This document shows, one piece after another, positions 45,362 to 54,476 of a stretch of 64,000 nucleotides of DNA (within the stretch, counting starts at the first letter, position 1; the number at the start of each line of letters is the position of its first letter). The stretch is from NCBI GenBank assembly GCA_002328035.1, contig DCVL01000024.1, forward strand, positions 1 to 64,000, read 5' to 3'. The notes below the pieces were generated by a model that did not search any database, had not been told where the DNA came from, and saw only the letters and a list, made by a program, of their open reading frames with translations. The stretch comes from Geobacter sp. UBA2189. Lineage in GTDB: Bacteria; Desulfobacterota; Desulfuromonadia; Geobacterales; Pseudopelobacteraceae. The position numbers and the translations under genes were made by a program.

Positions 45362-45583
45362 ATGAAAAAGATTATTGCTTCCATGATCGCCACCATCGCT
45401 TTCGCTGGTTTTGCTTTTGCTGCTGAGCCTGCTGCTCCTGCTGCTGCTCCTGCTGAGAAGGCTCCTGCTGCTGAGAAAGCTCCTGCAAAGAAGAAGGTTG
45501 CCAAGAAGAAAGCTGCTAAGAAAGCTGCCAAGAAAGATGCTGCTGCTCCTGCTGAAGCCGCTCCTGCTGCTCCTGCTAAGTGA
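45362..45583 (+). CDS. Secreted Ala/Lys/Pro-rich low-complexity protein
   Basis: 73 residues: a signal peptide (1-20, MKKIIASMIATIAFAG, cleavage AFA/AEP), then a 53-residue mature chain made of Ala, Pro, Glu and Lys with a basic centre (KKKVAKKKAAKKAAKK) flanked by AEKAPA and PAEAAPAAPA segments. It resembles histone-H1-like alanine-lysine tails but carries an export signal, so it would act in the periplasm or outside, for example binding polyanions, nucleic acid or cell-surface polymers. The ribosome site AGGAGG and a sigma-54 promoter are excellent, and a strong terminator follows, so it is a single-gene unit. No function known to me. Confidence 0.8.
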   Translation: MKKIIASMIATIAFAGFAFAAEPAAPAAAPAEKAPAAEKAPAKKKVAKKKAAKKAAKKDAAAPAEAAPAAPAK

Positions 45584-45601
45584 TTATCTTTCAGAGTTTG
45601 T

Positions 45602-45638
45602 AAAAAAGGCCGTACCCTTAAGGGTGCGGCCTTTTTTT
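45602..45638. terminator. Strong bidirectional rho-independent terminator
   Basis: AAAAAAGGCCG-TACCCTTAAGGGT-GCGGCCTTTTTTT; stem of at least ten pairs with A- and T-runs on both sides. It ends the Ala/Lys-rich gene and the convergent trmFO. Confidence 0.9.
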
Positions 45639-45694
45639 ATCTGAAAAATATTGTTGGATAACCGGTTTTCTGTTTGGTTAGACGGATGGTTCCG

Positions 45695-47041
45695 TTATTT
45701 TTTATTTCTGTCTATCACGCCTACCTTTTTCTTCCAAACTTCCAGAGTTGCCAAAGCTCGTTCTGCCATTATCAGCTTACGATCCTTCTTCTTTACCTTG
45801 ACTTCAAGAGATGGAAATAACCCATAGTTTACATTCATAGGTTGAAAGTGCCGTGCATCAGCGTTGGTGATATGATAGATAAGAGCCCCCAAAGCAGTAT
45901 CTTTCGGTGGTACAAACGGTTTTGTTCCCTTGGTCAGAGCTACAATCGTCAATCCTGCAAGGAAACCAGAGCCTGCTGACTCGACATAGCCTTCCACACC
46001 GGTGATCTGACCGGCAAATATGATACGGGGATCTGATTTTAACTGTTGCGTGGAGACTAGAAGAGTTGGTGAATTGATAAAGGTATTGCGGTGCATCACC
46101 CCAAGCCGGGCAAATTCCGCCTGCTCAAGTCCGGGGATCATCCGCAGCACCCTGCGTTGTTCCGACCAAGTCATCTTGGTCTGGAACCCCACTATATTAT
46201 ACAGCGTTTTTTCTCTGTTTTCTGCACGCAACTGCACTACAGCCCACGGTTCCTTCCCTGTTTCAGGAACAGGCAACCCCACTGGCTTCATCGGACCAAA
46301 ACGCAGGGTCTCATCCCCACGGTCAGCCATCTCTTCAATCGGCATACAGCCGTCAAAGTGGATAACCTTCTCAAACTCCCATGGAGCAACCTTTTCCGCC
46401 GCCTTTAACGCCTCAACAAAAGAGGTGTACTGCTCCTTATCTATCGGACAGTTCAGATAATCATCAGGATCACCCTTGCCATAACGGGATGCCGCATAGA
46501 TTTTACTCATATCAAGAGATTCAGAAGTGATAATAGGGGCTACGGCATCGTAGAAATAGAGTCGTTCACCAACAAGGCTTGCAATTTCCTGTGCAAGCGC
46601 ATCGCTGGTCAGTGGACCAGTCGCAATGACAACAATGCCTTCCGACGGAAGACTGGTTAGCTCTTCACGAATCAGGGTAATATTGGGATGGTAGGAAATC
46701 CGTTCCGTTATCCATGCGGAGAACAGGTCACGATCGACCGCCATGGCACCACCGGCAGGAACCCTGGTGGCATCAGCGGCTTGCATGATCAGCGAGTTGC
46801 AGCGTCGCAACTCTTCCTTCAACAGGCCGACAGCATTGGAGAGATCAGCCCCCCTAAGTGAATTGGAGCAGACCAGCTCGGCCAGTCCAGGTTTGGAATG
46901 CGCGGGCGAATAGCGGGTGGGCTTCATTTCGTACAGGCGAACCTGTACGCCACGCTCAGCAGCCTGCCAGACAGCCTCACAACCGGCCAAGCCGGCACCG
47001 ATGATGGTGACCATTTTAGACTGTTCTATAATGTCAGACAA
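45695..47041 (-). CDS. trmFO: Methylenetetrahydrofolate-tRNA-(uracil-54-C5) methyltransferase
   Basis: FAD- and folate-dependent enzyme that makes ribothymidine at tRNA position 54, used by Firmicutes and many delta-proteobacteria instead of TrmA. 448 residues: FAD-binding [16 protein letters not shown] (about 11-26), [12 protein letters not shown] and later [16 protein letters not shown] and [11 protein letters not shown] are all family signatures. The start is the TTG at 47041, supported by TGGAGAACC six bases upstream; the first ATG is at 47014. The gene is last in the minus-strand run from topA, but a hairpin and a remnant lie between. Confidence 0.93.
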   Translation of the reverse strand: MSDIIEQSKMVTIIGAGLAGCEAVWQAAERGVQVRLYEMKPTRYSPAHSKPGLAELVCSNSLRGADLSNAVGLLKEELRRCNSLIMQAADATRVPAGGAMAVDRDLFSAWITERISYHPNITLIREELTSLPSEGIVVIATGPLTSDALAQEIASLVGERLYFYDAVAPIITSESLDMSKIYAASRYGKGDPDDYLNCPIDKEQYTSFVEALKAAEKVAPWEFEKVIHFDGCMPIEEMADRGDETLRFGPMKPVGLPVPETGKEPWAVVQLRAENREKTLYNIVGFQTKMTWSEQRRVLRMIPGLEQAEFARLGVMHRNTFINSPTLLVSTQQLKSDPRIIFAGQITGVEGYVESAGSGFLAGLTIVALTKGTKPFVPPKDTALGALIYHITNADARHFQPMNVNYGLFPSLEVKVKKKDRKLIMAERALATLEVWKKKVGVIDRNKK

Positions 47042-47071
47042 AAGGTTCTCCAGATTATTTTGGTATTGGTA

Positions 47072-47195
47072 TCAGGCGGCAAGTTTGAAGCTCTCCCGCA
47101 TCTCTTCGAGAACTTCCTTCAAACAGCCTGTTCTTCTGGCAAAAGGTCATACTTTGGCTGGTAGAGAAGGGGTTTGCTCTCTCCTGTCTACTCCA
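47072..47195 (-). pseudogene. Frame-shifted short coding remnant between topA and trmFO
   Basis: On the minus strand one frame reads SKPLLYQPKYDLLPEEQAV and stops; the next frame immediately continues LKEVLEEMRESFKLAA and stops at 47072. Joined by a single-base shift these form one protein-like, helix-rich tail. No start or full gene is present. It may be the end of a lost gene, but I cannot name it. Confidence 0.35.
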
Positions 47196-47212
47196 AGGCA
47201 CGCAACTCACTT

Positions 47213-47242
47213 AAAGACCCCGCAGTTTCCTTTGGGGTCTTT
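47213..47242. terminator. Hairpin after topA
   Basis: AAAGACCCC and GGGGTCTTT pair perfectly around a 12-base loop, 42 bases after the topA stop. T-runs are short, so its strength is uncertain, and trmFO probably needs its own promoter. Confidence 0.55.
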
Positions 47243-47283
47243 ATATAACGAAAAGGATCATAAATGAATACATCCATTCGAAC

Positions 47284-49560
47284 TCATGCCGATGTCCAGT
47301 CGCAACCTTCTTTCGGGCATTTCAAAAACTCACCTTTTTTCTTGTATACCTTTTTAACCAGAACAGGAAAACCGCACTTGGGGCAAGTCTGGGCTATTGG
47401 AGGATCCCACAGGGCAAACTTGCACTCCGGATAACGGTTGCAGGAGTAGAACATCTTGCCGTAGCGGGATTTTTTCTCGGTCAGTTCCCCCTGCTTGCAT
47501 TCCGGGCAGGTGACGCCGGTGCCTTTGGGCTTGTTAAGTGGCTGGATGTTCTTGCAGGCCGGGTAGCCGGAGCAGGCCAGGTATTTACCATAGCGACCTG
47601 ACTTGATCAGCATCGGCTGGCCGCATTTATCACATTTTTCTTCTGAAACTTCTGGTTCTGCAACCTCTTCAGCACCGCTGTTTTCGAGATTACGGGTGTA
47701 CTTGCAGCCTTCCTTGAAACCGGTGCAGGCTATAAATTTTCCTCTTTTGCCAAGCTTTATTGCCAGAGGTTTACCACACTCTGGACAGACCTCTTCCAGA
47801 GTCTCTGTGGTCAGATCATCCTTTTTAACCTCGCCTTCCTTCTGTTTCAGCAGGGTTATAAACGGATTCCAGAATTCGCGCAGCAGAGGTTTCCACTGCT
47901 TTTCACCGCGAGAAACCTGATCCAGCTCCTCCTCAAGTCCTGCGGTAAAATTGTAATCTACATATTTGGCGAAGTGAGCGGTCAGAAGGTCATTGACTAC
48001 CATTCCAACATCTTCAGGAAAGAAACGTTTCTTGTCCAGACGGGCATATTTGCGTTCTACCAGTGTATTCAATGTGCTGGCGTAGGTTGATGGACGGCCT
48101 ATACCATACTCTTCAAGTGTCTTGACCAGTGTAGCTTCTGTATATCTTGGCGGAGGTTGTGTGAAATGCTGCTCAGGCAGGATTTCAAGCAGTTTTAGCG
48201 CTTCCCCTTCGGAGAGGGCTGGTAGGGTGCCTTCCTTTTCCTCATCTTCGTCATCAACCCCTTCAATATAGAGCTTCATAAAACCAGGAAAACGGATTAC
48301 TGAACCGGTAGCCCTGAGGGTGTAGCTATCCTTTTTATCACCGGAGACGGAAATATCAACTGAGGTCTGATCCAGCAAGGCCTCTGCCATCTGGCAGGCA
48401 ACTGTCCGTTTCCAAATCAGCTCATACAGTTTGTAAAGGTCTGGCGTCAGGTATCTCTTCAGCTCTGCAGGGGTTTTGTCAAGATAGGTAGGTCGGATCG
48501 CCTCGTGAGCCTCTTGGGCGTTTTTGGACTTGTTCTTATAGAAGCGGGGCTTGCTTAAGGCGTATTCACTGCCATATGCCACGGTTATAAGGTCGTGGGC
48601 ATCCTTAAGAGCCTGTGCGGAAAGGTTCACACTATCGGTACGCATGTAAGTTATCAGACCGACCGTTCCTGCTTCTCCTATTGCCACCCCTTCATACAGT
48701 TTCTGGGCAGTTGACATTGTCTTTTTTGCGCCAAATCCGAGCTTGCGGGAGGCCTCTTGCTGGAGTGTTGATGTAGTAAATGGTGGAGCAGGATTTCTCC
48801 TTGTCTCCTTACGGGTTACAGTTGCAACCCGGGCATTGCCCTTCTCAATAGCTCCCTTAAGCTTTTCCGCAGAGCTCTTGTCAGGGATATCAAACTTGTC
48901 CAGCTTTTTGCCAGCAACAGCTACAAGTGCTGCTTTTACTGTTTGCCCTCCATGTTTTTCCAGCCTGGCTCCAATCGTCCAGTACTCCTGTTCAACAAAG
49001 GCAATAATCTCTTTTTCCCGTTCGCAAACCAGCCTCAGGGCAACGGATTGGACACGACCGGCGGAAAGGCCATAACGTATCTTTTTCCATAAAAACGGTG
49101 AGAGGTTAAAGCCTACCAGATAGTCGAGTATTGCGCGTGCCTGTTGAGCATCAACAAGATCTGCAGTTATATCACGCGGGTTTTCAACCGCATGAATAAT
49201 CGCATCTTTAGTAATCTCATGGAAAACCACTCGCTGAATCGGAATCTTTGGCTTCTTGTCCAGACCTAGAGCCGCCAGAAGGTGCCAGGAGATAGCCTCT
49301 CCCTCACGGTCTGGGTCAGTTGCAAGGAGGAGTTGATCTGCCTCTTTCAGCTCTTTTTTGATGGCATCAATATGCTTCTTGCTTTCTGGAAGCAACTGAT
49401 AGTTTGGTTCAAAGTCATTGGCTGTATCAACGGAGCCCTGTTTGCTGGGCAGAGCCCGTACATGACCAAAGGAGGCAAGTACACGGTAATCAGAGCCCAG
49501 GAACTTTTCGATAGTCTTGGCCTTGGCCGGAGATTCTACGATAACTAGATGATGCGCCAT
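47284..49560 (-). CDS. topA: DNA topoisomerase I
   Basis: Type IA topoisomerase that relaxes negative supercoils. 758 residues: Toprim domain (1-115; VESPAKAKTIEKFLG and DPDREGEAISW), catalytic tyrosine in LITYMRTDSVN (near 305), the gate domains, and a C-terminal tail with four zinc-ribbon repeats (CPECGKPL, CDKCGQPM, CPECKQGE, CPKCGFPV) that hold the passing DNA strand. The ATG at 49560 follows AAGGATTA. It is 14 bases after dprA, a frequent pairing in bacteria, so they are co-transcribed. All motifs are intact. Confidence 0.96.
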   Translation of the reverse strand: MAHHLVIVESPAKAKTIEKFLGSDYRVLASFGHVRALPSKQGSVDTANDFEPNYQLLPESKKHIDAIKKELKEADQLLLATDPDREGEAISWHLLAALGLDKKPKIPIQRVVFHEITKDAIIHAVENPRDITADLVDAQQARAILDYLVGFNLSPFLWKKIRYGLSAGRVQSVALRLVCEREKEIIAFVEQEYWTIGARLEKHGGQTVKAALVAVAGKKLDKFDIPDKSSAEKLKGAIEKGNARVATVTRKETRRNPAPPFTTSTLQQEASRKLGFGAKKTMSTAQKLYEGVAIGEAGTVGLITYMRTDSVNLSAQALKDAHDLITVAYGSEYALSKPRFYKNKSKNAQEAHEAIRPTYLDKTPAELKRYLTPDLYKLYELIWKRTVACQMAEALLDQTSVDISVSGDKKDSYTLRATGSVIRFPGFMKLYIEGVDDEDEEKEGTLPALSEGEALKLLEILPEQHFTQPPPRYTEATLVKTLEEYGIGRPSTYASTLNTLVERKYARLDKKRFFPEDVGMVVNDLLTAHFAKYVDYNFTAGLEEELDQVSRGEKQWKPLLREFWNPFITLLKQKEGEVKKDDLTTETLEEVCPECGKPLAIKLGKRGKFIACTGFKEGCKYTRNLENSGAEEVAEPEVSEEKCDKCGQPMLIKSGRYGKYLACSGYPACKNIQPLNKPKGTGVTCPECKQGELTEKKSRYGKMFYSCNRYPECKFALWDPPIAQTCPKCGFPVLVKKVYKKKGEFLKCPKEGCDWTSA

Positions 49561-49574
49561 ATGATTAATAATCC

Positions 49575-50672
49575 TTATGGAATGGAGTAGTATGAGCCTG
49601 GAAGCTGAACCAGAACACCTTTAAGCTCAAGGCTGAGAACCATAGCCGAAACATCTGCCGGCGTCAATTCAAGAGCCTGTGTAATCTCATCAATATGTCT
49701 TGCTCCCTGGGCTACCAGTTCGTATACCGAAGCCTCGCGTGGGGTCAGATCCGTTCGAGGGGCTCCAGAGCTCTGGTTTAAAAGTGGCATACCAGGGTTT
49801 TGCAGAGCTATTCTTGTCGCATCAAGTATATCATTCAGGCAGTCAACCAGCTGAGCCCCTTCCTTGATTAACCGGTTTGTGCCGCGGTGAGCCGGACTGT
49901 ATATGGAACCTGGTACCGCCATTACCTCACGACCCTGTTCAAGGGCATAGCGTGCTGTAATAAGTGAACCGCTTTTTTCAACTGCCTCAACCACCAGCAC
50001 ACCTCGGGAAAGCCCGCTTATAATCCTGTTACGACGGGGAAAATGTTCTGACAACGGTTGTGTGCCCATTGGAAACTCGGACAATATACAGCCGCTATCA
50101 GCTATCTGTATAGAAATATCGTAGTTTTCAGGCGGATAATTGATATCAATGCCGCACCCCAAGACAGCTGCTGTCTGTCCTCCACCTTTTAGTGCACCTC
50201 TGTGAGCTGCTGTATCTATTCCCCTTGCCAGACCAGAAACTACCAATACTCCCAAAGCAGAAAGCTCTAAAGCCAACCTCTCGGCAGCCTTCAAGCCTTC
50301 ACGGGTAGCCCTTCGTGAACCAACGATTGCGACAGCCGGATCCCAGGGGGGAATCTCTCCCTTCAGATACAATACTGGAGGAGGATCTCCAATTTCAAAT
50401 AGCCTTCGAGGATAATCGGCGCTCAGAAAAGTCAGTAGACGAACTCCACTTGTTTCTATCCTTCGGCATTCCTCTTCTGCAAATCTTTGATATGACGGGT
50501 TTTTTACAGAACTAACTATCTGAGGGGTCATTCCCCTCACTGATTGGAGTTCTGAAACATCGGCAGTAAAAACCTGTTCCGGTTTTTCAAACCGTTCCAG
50601 AAGACGGCGGAAAAGTACCGGTCCTATCCCTTCAACTGCACGTAATGCTATCCAGTAATGATAATCCAGCAA
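49575..50672 (-). CDS. dprA: DNA-processing protein DprA
   Basis: Loads RecA onto incoming single-stranded DNA in natural transformation. The 365-residue protein has the Rossmann-type DprA core (VAIVGSRRATREGLKAAERL, VVSGLARGIDTAAHRGAL, AVLGCGIDINYPPEN, LSEFPMGT, RRNRIISGLSRG) and a C-terminal winged-helix DML1 domain (about 310-365). The frame is open to a TTG at 50693, but that lies inside the terminator hairpin of the upstream gene; the TTG at 50672 has AGGGAGAG at the right spacing and is preferred. It is followed directly by topA. Competence genes are otherwise absent here. Confidence 0.9.
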   Translation of the reverse strand: MLDYHYWIALRAVEGIGPVLFRRLLERFEKPEQVFTADVSELQSVRGMTPQIVSSVKNPSYQRFAEEECRRIETSGVRLLTFLSADYPRRLFEIGDPPPVLYLKGEIPPWDPAVAIVGSRRATREGLKAAERLALELSALGVLVVSGLARGIDTAAHRGALKGGGQTAAVLGCGIDINYPPENYDISIQIADSGCILSEFPMGTQPLSEHFPRRNRIISGLSRGVLVVEAVEKSGSLITARYALEQGREVMAVPGSIYSPAHRGTNRLIKEGAQLVDCLNDILDATRIALQNPGMPLLNQSSGAPRTDLTPREASVYELVAQGARHIDEITQALELTPADVSAMVLSLELKGVLVQLPGSYYSIP

Positions 50673-50684
50673 TCCTCTCTCCCT

Positions 50685-50719
50685 AAAAAACAAAGGCCGA
50701 CTCTTTTGGCCGGCCTTTG
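50685..50719 (-). terminator. Rho-independent terminator before dprA
   Basis: Minus strand CAAAGGCCG-GCCAAAAGAGT-CGGCCTTTG followed by TTTTTT (50685-50690). It ends the cpoB-LysM unit and lies 13 bases before the dprA start codon, so it may act as an attenuator for dprA-topA. Confidence 0.8.
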
Positions 50720-50743
50720 AAACAATCAGGCTCCTAAGCCGCC

Positions 50744-51754
50744 CTAACGTGGCGCACTGACAACCTCATTACCTTTAAAGATGGCATCAATACTTTTGAT
50801 TATAATGGCTGTTGATGTCTTGCTGCCTGCCTCAACAACAACAATCGCCCCCACAACTTCATTGGGTAATTCGCCCACGTAACGATCAACAAGCATCTTT
50901 TCGATATTAACCTTACGAACAATATACAGTAAATTGCCTGGCTCAACTCCGTTTGAAGTCCCTAAATCCAGGTAAACAGTATCACCTGTAGCGAAGGTTT
51001 CATGGCCTGTGGCGCTTTCAGCAATACAACCTTTCAGAGGCCGGCTTGCCATCTTTAAAGAGATCTCCTTCCTCTTGAGATCCTGATATGGCATCAGCAG
51101 ATCACCAGGTTCAATCTCCTTGAATGAAGAAGCAATAATGGCGCGCGAGTTAAACTCTGTGACATGAGTCAGCTGAACTGTTCCAAGAGGGAATACCTTA
51201 TAGCCCAGTTCATCTCCGGAATTTGGATGTTTGATCATTCTGGATTTACGAAGCACCGTGTATTTTTTGCCATCTTCACCGCCATGGCTTTTACCGATAT
51301 CTGTAAAAACAGTGTCATCTGCTCCAAGTATAATATTGCTATGCTGGCCGGCAATAATTCTGCCTATTGGTTCCAGCTCCTTTTCCATGAGCCAGCCTTC
51401 GTTCCCACGAACTGAAAACAGTTTTTCTTCCACAACCTCAGTAGTTACAGTCTGAGCTCCCGCAGCCTTTTGTGTTCCGGTTTCGGGTGGTGTGGCGTTG
51501 ATAATTTCAAGCTTGCCATCAGCAAAACGAACTGTCTGACCAGGGTAAATGAAGTGAGGGTTTGTGACCTGCGGATTTTTTGACCATAGATTTGGCCAAT
51601 AATTAGGATCGTTAAGAAATTTGGCAGAAAGTCCCCAGAGCGTGTCACCTTTCTGGATAACGTAAACCATCGGCGCCTCTGCTGCCCAAATCAGGGGTGC
51701 AGTCAGAAGAAATATGATGATAAAGGAAAGCAAAAGAATAACGCGAGATTTCAT
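50744..51754 (-). CDS. LysM-domain secreted protein
   Basis: 336 residues: signal peptide (about 1-25, ending IWA/AEA), one LysM domain (about 30-80; VYVIQKGDTLWGLSAKFL and PHFIYPGQTV) that binds peptidoglycan, and a beta-rich C-terminal part with repeated turns such as GDTVYLDLGTSNGVEPGNL. It fits the periplasmic LysM family found with CpoB/YbgF in delta-proteobacteria; exact role unknown, probably cell-wall organisation. ATG 51754 follows GAGG. It starts 12 bases after the CpoB-like gene stop, and the operon ends in the terminator at 50685-50719. Confidence 0.85.
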   Translation of the reverse strand: MKSRVILLLSFIIIFLLTAPLIWAAEAPMVYVIQKGDTLWGLSAKFLNDPNYWPNLWSKNPQVTNPHFIYPGQTVRFADGKLEIINATPPETGTQKAAGAQTVTTEVVEEKLFSVRGNEGWLMEKELEPIGRIIAGQHSNIILGADDTVFTDIGKSHGGEDGKKYTVLRKSRMIKHPNSGDELGYKVFPLGTVQLTHVTEFNSRAIIASSFKEIEPGDLLMPYQDLKRKEISLKMASRPLKGCIAESATGHETFATGDTVYLDLGTSNGVEPGNLLYIVRKVNIEKMLVDRYVGELPNEVVGAIVVVEAGSKTSTAIIIKSIDAIFKGNEVVSAPR

Positions 51755-51766
51755 GGTCACCTCATT

Positions 51767-52510
51767 TCAATGTCGGACAGCGTTTGGTTGCGTAGTTGAC
51801 ATCAGACGCTCACGCGCTTTTTCTGTGGCAGGACTACCTGGGTAGCTACGAATAAGACGTTCAAAAGATTCTCTGGCCTTACCCTGCTGTTTAAGTGATG
51901 TATAACTATAGCCAATCTTTAGTAATGCATCTGAAGCCTTGGGATGAGCTGGCCACCGCTCAACAACAGTTTGGAATGATTCCAGAGCTTTTGGGAGATT
52001 AGAACTGCTATAGTAACACTCGCCTATCCAATACTGGGCATTTGGAACAAAATCACTTGCAGGCTGTTCTTTGATAAAAAGCTCAAATGCCTGTATAGCA
52101 TCTGTAAAGTTATTCGTGCTATAGAGTCCAAAAGCCTTTAGATATTTCTGCGGAGGCCCTGATTCTTTGCCCTTTTGCACCGGTTCAGGATTAACCAGCT
52201 CAACCTTAGGTGTCGCAACTACGGAGTAATTTTCAAGTTTTGCCTTAAGAACCTTCTCCGATTCCTTCAGCTCTTTGACTGTATCTGCAAGTTCCTGTGT
52301 AAATTTTGCACGTTGCGACTCCTTTTCCTGAAGGGTTGCAAGTGTGTTTGAAATCTCGTTAAGGCGTGCCTCATAAATACCTGTCAGCTGAAACAGATGC
52401 TCCAGTCTGGCTTCTGCCTCGGTCTGACGCTTTAGCATGAGATCGCTGGAAGCACATCCACCAAGCAGCATCAGTAGTGCCAACCCCCCACATATCTGCA
52501 GCTTGTTCAT
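51767..52510 (-). CDS. CpoB/YbgF-like lipoprotein with coiled coil and TPRs
   Basis: 247 residues: lipoprotein signal with lipobox LLGGC (Cys19), a coiled coil (about 25-90, heptads in LNEISNTLATLQEKESQ), a Pro-rich linker, and tetratricopeptide repeats (about 125-240) of the YbgF C-terminal type (AFELFIKEQPASDFVPNAQY). CpoB couples the Tol-Pal system to peptidoglycan synthesis during division. No tol or pal gene is adjacent, so assignment to the Tol-Pal system rests on domain order only. A strong sigma-70 promoter (52543-52570) precedes it. Confidence 0.85.
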   Translation of the reverse strand: MNKLQICGGLALLMLLGGCASSDLMLKRQTEAEARLEHLFQLTGIYEARLNEISNTLATLQEKESQRAKFTQELADTVKELKESEKVLKAKLENYSVVATPKVELVNPEPVQKGKESGPPQKYLKAFGLYSTNNFTDAIQAFELFIKEQPASDFVPNAQYWIGECYYSSSNLPKALESFQTVVERWPAHPKASDALLKIGYSYTSLKQQGKARESFERLIRSYPGSPATEKARERLMSTTQPNAVRH

Positions 52511-52542
52511 TAAACACTCCAGTTTCAGTCAGATTTGATGTT

Positions 52543-52570
52543 ATTAAAGCCAGAAAAAACGGTTTGTCAA
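52543..52570 (-). promoter_or_regulatory. Sigma-70 promoter for the CpoB-LysM operon
   Basis: Minus strand TTGACA (52565-52570), 16-base spacer, TTTAAT (52543-52548). Perfect -35 and five of six at -10. Confidence 0.7.
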
Positions 52571-52670
52571 GTGAAACTCCTTGTTTTGCCGGTAACATCT
52601 ACTATAAAACCGTTAAATTACCATGCAAAGTTCATAGATAGCTGACATTGATGCCTGGCTGTTTATCAGC

Positions 52671-53462
52671 TCAATTTTGTAGAAAATGCAGCACATCGTT
52701 TATGAACTCTTCTGCTGATTCTATATGGATTGAATGCGCTGCCCCTTTAATGATTGCCAGACTTGCGCCAGGGATCCGTTCTGCAAGATAGCTGGAGTTG
52801 GGCGGAGGCAGCAGAATATCCTCACTGCCAACGATGACCCTGGTAGGAGTGCCAATTTTATCAAGCCAGCCTGTTGCGTCAAAAAGAGCAATCGCCTCAA
52901 CCTGTTTTCTGAAGGCAGAGGGGGACTGCGGCCATGGATAGTTAAGCAGATAGCCAATTGAATCATCAATAAATTTGGGATTTTCAAAAAAACGTTCGCT
53001 GAATATCCATGAGAAGAGGGTTCTGAACCAGATGGCAGGAGCCTGACCGGATTCATACTGCTCAGCCCAGTCACGGAACAGGATATTGTTACGGGCAGAG
53101 TTTTTTGCCCCAGTTCCTGCAAGAAATAACCGTTCAAACAGCTTGGGATAGCGCCTTACAGATTCCATGGCAACCATCCCACCCATAGAATGTCCCAGCA
53201 GATTGACCTTTGATAATCCCAGATGACTGACAAGAGCTGCACAGTCATCTGCCATCTGTTCAATGTTGATCTCGCAATCCTGTGTTGAACGCCCCACTCC
53301 CCGATTGTCCAGAAGTATCAACCTGAAAGATTTTGACAGAACCTCCAGAACCGGTAGCCAGCTCTGTGAGTCTGAAGCCAGGCCGGCCAGCATTAGCAGA
53401 GGCGAACCCTCTCCATGCTGCTCATAATAGAGGGTTATTCCGTCATGTTTAAAATATGGCAT
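52671..53462 (-). CDS. Alpha/beta hydrolase
   Basis: 263-residue cytoplasmic hydrolase. The nucleophile elbow GHSMGGMVA, the oxyanion segment LLDNRGVGRS, a late aspartate in VIVGSEDILLPP and the catalytic histidine in GAAHSIHIE form the Ser-Asp-His triad. Closest in feel to 3-oxoadipate enol-lactonase/BioH-type esterases; substrate unknown. It lies between a barrel protein gene (39 bases upstream in the transcription direction) and the CpoB operon. Membership in the same transcript as the barrel protein is likely, as no promoter is seen. Confidence 0.88.
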   Translation of the reverse strand: MPYFKHDGITLYYEQHGEGSPLLMLAGLASDSQSWLPVLEVLSKSFRLILLDNRGVGRSTQDCEINIEQMADDCAALVSHLGLSKVNLLGHSMGGMVAMESVRRYPKLFERLFLAGTGAKNSARNNILFRDWAEQYESGQAPAIWFRTLFSWIFSERFFENPKFIDDSIGYLLNYPWPQSPSAFRKQVEAIALFDATGWLDKIGTPTRVIVGSEDILLPPPNSSYLAERIPGASLAIIKGAAHSIHIESAEEFINDVLHFLQN

Positions 53463-53501
53463 TTAAACTCCGGAAGAGCCCTCTGTTAAAGGGCAAAAAT
53501 A

Positions 53502-54476
53502 CTAAAACCTGTACCCAAGCTTAACGCTCATTCCATACTGTTCCGACCAGACCTTTACGCCGTTAGACCAGCTTAACGAGAAATTGGAATCGTTTAAGGT
53601 ATGAGTTCCTGTAGTTTCAATCTTCAGGTAATCCGCCTCTATTCCCAGATCGAGGTTTCTTGTTATTCCGAAAACAGCGGATAGAACTGCATGCCAGGCA
53701 TCTCCGGTTGTCTCCTCTTCTGTGATTCGGTTACCCGCACGTAAAAGATGGTGATCCCTGTTATACCCTTCAACATAACTCCAATCCATTTGTGTCTGGA
53801 GCTTGATTCGATATAGCCAGGGGACGCTCCGCCATTCATAGCCAACTCTTGCACCAAGAAAATACTGGTACCAGGTTTGTTCAAAAGCTATCGTATTTCC
53901 GGGCAAGTCTAGAATATCAGGCGGCAAACCGGAGATGTCATAATCATACTGAATGCCGTCATGAGCCATCAGAGAAAACTGCTGCCAGCGGAATCCCAAA
54001 ACAGGTCTTAAATTAAATTCCTTTGGAAGCCTCAGTAGATCGGCCACCTGCATATCAATATCGGCTCCAACCTGGTAGCTTGGTTCCAGACGGCAGGATG
54101 TCTCGCCATAGTTGGTAAGGAAAGCGGTATTTGACTCTTCAGCCCAGTCGCTATCCTTGAATCTGCCTGTTTCCTGATCTGTAACCGAGGTCAAAAAATC
54201 CACTCCGACTGAAAAGCGGGAGATCTGCTTTCTTACTTCCAAGCCGCCCCAAACAGAATCCACCGGAAATTCAAGTTTGCTCAGAGGCTGCTGATAAGGT
54301 GGAACGGGATTGCCGAACTGATATGAGGTATGGCTATTAAAAAGGGTCTTCTGCTTAATGCTGATTTCCAAACCAGGTTCAGGTTTGTTTAACTGCTCTT
54401 CGGAATAAGCAGGTAAGGCAGCCAGAGCAAACAGAGAACAGGCAAAGAGTAAACTCGGTAACAGGCGAATATTCAT
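53502..54476 (-). CDS. Predicted outer-membrane beta-barrel protein, uncharacterised
   Basis: 324 residues: signal peptide (about 5-25, ALAALPAYS/EE) and a mature chain of alternating strands with aromatic girdles (FSVGVDFLTSVTD, AFEQTWYQYFLGARVGYEW), ending SVKLGYRF with the terminal Phe that marks Bam substrates. No family recognised. Its start codon shares the A of the previous gene's stop (TAATG), so it is translationally coupled with the cysteine-repeat protein at 54476-54895; the two probably work together at the cell surface. The C-terminal strand count suggests a 12 to 16-strand barrel, which is only an estimate. Confidence 0.75.
   Translation of the reverse strand: MNIRLLPSLLFACSLFALAALPAYSEEQLNKPEPGLEISIKQKTLFNSHTSYQFGNPVPPYQQPLSKLEFPVDSVWGGLEVRKQISRFSVGVDFLTSVTDQETGRFKDSDWAEESNTAFLTNYGETSCRLEPSYQVGADIDMQVADLLRLPKEFNLRPVLGFRWQQFSLMAHDGIQYDYDISGLPPDILDLPGNTIAFEQTWYQYFLGARVGYEWRSVPWLYRIKLQTQMDWSYVEGYNRDHHLLRAGNRITEEETTGDAWHAVLSAVFGITRNLDLGIEADYLKIETTGTHTLNDSNFSLSWSNGVKVWSEQYGMSVKLGYRF

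Noticed and set aside
45331..45531. 66-codon antisense frame opposite the Ala/Lys-rich gene
   Set aside because: Its Ala/Phe pattern is only the mirror of GCT/AAG repeats; no ribosome site.
53478..53494. Hairpin GCCCT/AGGGC between the barrel gene and the hydrolase
   Set aside because: The A/T run is on the wrong side for the minus-strand transcript and the stem is only five pairs.
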